Positions 32,647-34,226 of a DNA stretch of 34,226 nt are shown in pieces; within the stretch, counting starts at the first letter, position 1, and each line of letters starts with the position of its first letter. The stretch covers positions 1 to 34,226 of the forward strand of contig NZ_JADRHM010000020.1 of the NCBI RefSeq assembly GCF_018205345.1, given 5' to 3'. The notes under the pieces are model-generated. The model had not been told where the DNA came from and made no database searches. It worked only from the letters and a program-made list of their open reading frames with translations. Source of the DNA: Fusobacterium sp. DD2 (GTDB lineage Bacteria > Fusobacteriota > Fusobacteriia > Fusobacteriales > Fusobacteriaceae). The position numbers were made by a program, and so were the translations under genes.

Positions 32647-33198
32647 TTATTCCTCCACCCAAGACAGAGAATTTCCATCCCATTTTTTATGAAAATTATG
32701 TATATTTACATAGGTTGCATTTTTATCATTTTTGTTTTTATATATGTTTATTTTCATATATTTGATAATATCAAATCCATAGAAAGAAATACGATATCTG
32801 GCGATATTGTTATACCCAAATATATAAATACTGAAAGATGGAGTAATATTTCCATATCTCGTTATCTTTGCTAAATGCTCTGTCTGTACCTTTTTATCAA
32901 ATATTGTTACATAATTGAGTTTTTCAGGTAGCTGAATAACTTCAAGAGGAACATACATGTATTTAAGGACGTATAGCTTTTTAGTTGTGTAATCCAATCT
33001 TATGTAATAATGTTCCTTATTGTAAAATGCCTTGGTGGCATAAGTGGAAAATGTTTCATAGATTAATATTTTTGCAGTATTAATCTCCCTTTCTTCTTTT
33101 ATTTTTCTAATACAAATAAATCCAATGTTTGTAACAAGTAAAAATATGCTGATACCAATTAAAATATCTGTCAAATAAAAAGCTTTTTTATTTTTCAT
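32647..33198 (-). CDS. Divergent pseudopilin (GspH-like), first gene of the secretion operon
   Basis: The 183-aa protein begins KNKKAFYLTDILIGISIFLLVTNIGFICI, a prepilin-like leader in which Ala replaces Gly at the cleavage site and Asp replaces Glu5. The body is about the size of GspH/FimT-type minor pilins and has many Tyr and Ile residues but no motif I recognise. It starts at an ATG (33198) with no visible Shine-Dalgarno. It is one base upstream of the small exported protein gene. Pilin identity is inferred from the leader and context. Confidence 0.68.
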   Translation of the reverse strand: MKNKKAFYLTDILIGISIFLLVTNIGFICIRKIKEEREINTAKILIYETFSTYATKAFYNKEHYYIRLDYTTKKLYVLKYMYVPLEVIQLPEKLNYVTIFDKKVQTEHLAKITRYGNITPSFSIYIFGYNNIARYRISFYGFDIIKYMKINIYKNKNDKNATYVNIHNFHKKWDGNSLSWVEE

Positions 33199-33218
33199 AC
33201 GAATTATATAATAATTAG

Positions 33219-33248
33219 ATTATATAACTTGTTGATATTAAATACCAA
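33219..33248 (-). promoter_or_regulatory. Candidate promoter of the secretion operon
   Basis: On the minus strand TTGGTA (33243-33248) and TATAAT (33219-33224) are 18 bases apart. Transcription would begin near 33212, giving a leader of about 14 bases without a ribosome site. A second TATAAT at 33203-33208 is too close to the ATG to serve easily. Confidence 0.45.
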
Positions 33249-33340
33249 CCAATCTAGGAATGATAATTAAAGAAAAATAATGGTAAAAAATTTGAATTTA
33301 CTGTATAATTTAAGTATTAGAAAGGTTATTGGAGGAAATT

Positions 33341-33781
33341 ATGATTTTAGCAAGAAATAAAAAAGCATTTTTTGATTATTTTATAGAAGATAAATTTGAA
33401 GCAGGAATTGAACTTGTAGGAAGTGAAGTAAAATCAGCAAAAGCTGGGAAGTTAAGTATAAAAGAGGCATTTGTAAGAATAATAAATGGAGAAATCTTTA
33501 TTATGGGGATGTCTATAGTACCTTGGGCTTTTGGAAGTGTATATAATCCAGAAGAAAGAAGAGTAAGAAAACTTCTTTTACATAAAAAAGAGATAAAAAA
33601 ACTTCATGAAAAAGTAAGTCAAAAGGGATATACTATTGTTCCTTTAGATGTTCATCTTTCAAGAGGATATGTAAAAATTACCATTGCAGCTGCTAGAGGT
33701 AAGAAAAATTATGATAAGAGAGAAGCTATAGCAGCAAGGGATAGTAAGAGAAATATAGATAGAATGATGAAATATAACTAG
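33341..33781 (+). CDS. smpB: SsrA-binding protein SmpB
   Basis: The 146-aa RNA-binding protein partners tmRNA in rescuing stalled ribosomes. Family blocks include NKKAFFDYFIEDKFEAGIELVGSEVKSAK near the N-terminus, PWAFGSVYNPEERRVRKLLLHK in the middle and SRGYVKITIAAARGKKNYDKREAIAARD near the end, followed by the basic tail. The ATG at 33341 has GGAGGAA upstream; the in-frame TTG at 33329 lies on that site. A TATAAT at 33304-33309 is a likely -10. The tmRNA gene follows 45 bases after the stop. Confidence 0.97.
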   Translation: MILARNKKAFFDYFIEDKFEAGIELVGSEVKSAKAGKLSIKEAFVRIINGEIFIMGMSIVPWAFGSVYNPEERRVRKLLLHKKEIKKLHEKVSQKGYTIVPLDVHLSRGYVKITIAAARGKKNYDKREAIAARDSKRNIDRMMKYN

Positions 33782-33806
33782 AAAAAATTATCTTTTTGTG
33801 ATATAC

Positions 33807-33812
33807 TATAAT
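33807..33812 (+). promoter_or_regulatory. Candidate -10 box of ssrA
   Basis: TATAAT lies about 14 bases before the mature 5' end of tmRNA, so transcription would begin a few bases upstream of it and the short leader would be removed by RNase P. No convincing -35 is visible, and read-through from smpB is also possible. Confidence 0.45.
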
Positions 33813-33826
33813 ACACAATTAAATAT

Positions 33827-34176
33827 GGGGATGTCTAGGTCTCGACGGGATTATGAGGTTATAGGTAGCAGGCCAGGGTGACCGCTGTGAGAGGTCAACT
33901 CATCGTTTAGATGGAAATAGAAATTACGCTTTAGCTGCTTAATTAAGTCAGCTCACTTCTGATTGCTCTCTTCTGTAGGAGCATTCAACCGAAGTGTCAT
34001 TTATTTACAGATTACTTTCAGTGATTTCTCTAAGCTGAAAGGACATTCTAGAGGATAGCTTTAATCAGCCCTGTCTGTGGGAGTGGTTATTGCGAAATTC
34101 AATAGCAGACTAAGCTTGTAGAAGCTTATGGCGCTTATGGTTTCGGACACGGGTTCAAGTCCCGTCATCTCCACCA
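33827..34176 (+). ncRNA. ssrA: tmRNA (SsrA)
   Basis: This is a 350-nt one-piece tmRNA. The 5' GGGGATG pairs with CATCTCC before an encoded CCA, and the 3' part has a T-arm with GGTTCAAGTCCC. The 5' end carries the conserved GGTCTCGACGGG segment. The tag frame follows TAGAT at 33913-33942 and reads GGA AAT AGA AAT TAC GCT TTA GCT GCT TAA, giving GNRNYALAA, with the ALAA end recognised by ClpXP-type proteases. The segments between tag and T-arm contain several paired runs as expected for pseudoknots. It lies next to smpB, its protein partner. Confidence 0.96.
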
Positions 34177-34202
34177 AATTTAATAAATATACTTTTATAT
34201 AG

Positions 34203-34226
34203 AGTCAGCTTAAAGGCTGACTTTTT
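34203..34226 (+). terminator. Terminator of ssrA
   Basis: AGTCAGC (34203-34209) pairs with GCTGACT (34216-34222) around a 6-base loop and is followed by T, cut by the window edge. Confidence 0.88.

Noticed and set aside
33199-33208. Fully leaderless transcript from the TATAAT at 33203-33208
   Set aside because: The start of transcription would fall inside the ATG by normal spacing, so the TATAAT at 33219-33224 is the better choice.
1-34226. CRISPR arrays, tRNA genes, phage or toxin-antitoxin modules
   Set aside because: I saw no regularly spaced repeats, no cloverleaf apart from the tRNA-like part of tmRNA, and no integrase, phage structural or toxin-antitoxin genes.

Overview
The window is a low-GC, strongly A/T-third-codon stretch from a Gram-negative anaerobe. 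Four things point to the Fusobacteriota, most likely the genus Fusobacterium: AGA-dominated arginine usage, a heptose-kinase (LPS) gene, a secretin-based export system, and histidine-degradation and PTS genes in one AT-rich context. The assignment rests on gene content and base composition; no database was searched. No window-spanning mobile element, CRISPR array or tRNA gene was seen. Coding density is high and no gene-free stretch exceeds 300 bases.

Layout. (1) 1-2093: a two-gene chromate-transporter (CHR) operon, cut by the left edge, diverges from a LysR regulator across a compact control region. (2) 2108-9646: a LacI regulator diverges from a maltose/maltodextrin operon. It encodes a PTS EIICB permease, a MapP-like sugar-phosphate phosphatase, amylomaltase MalQ and alpha-glucan phosphorylase GlgP. 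Together they suggest uptake as maltose-6'-phosphate, dephosphorylation inside the cell, then transglycosylation and phosphorolysis. (3) 9650-11733: aroA and a small chorismate mutase diverge from each other and are bracketed by two inverted copies of a ~200-bp palindromic repeat. (4) 11748-13028: brnQ, a branched-chain amino-acid carrier. (5) 13324-20946: a ROK-family regulator diverges from a histidine-utilisation operon (putative histidine permease, hutH, hutU, hutI). Matching palindromic half-sites lie on both sides of the ROK gene. (6) 21011-22372: a GltS-type glutamate/Na+ symporter, which could export or recapture the glutamate made by the hut pathway. (7) 22443-33198: a minus-strand run of 14 tightly packed genes. 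Twelve encode a type II secretion/type IV pilus-like machine (pseudopilins, ATPase, platform protein, prepilin peptidase, L/M-like assembly proteins, secretin). The last two are the heptose kinase rfaE1 and ispF. (8) 33341-34226: smpB followed by ssrA (tmRNA) and its terminator.

The main points for a second look are: the pair of ROK-like operators around the regulator that sits beside hut; a 37-nt hairpin wedged between a strong Shine-Dalgarno and the aroA start, which would restore ideal spacing when folded; the inverted repeat pair with compensatory stem changes; the maltose operon with a phosphatase in place of a phospho-glucosidase; and the reduced, divergent secretion locus with an extra beta-sandwich domain in its secretin and an unrecognised 59-aa exported protein.
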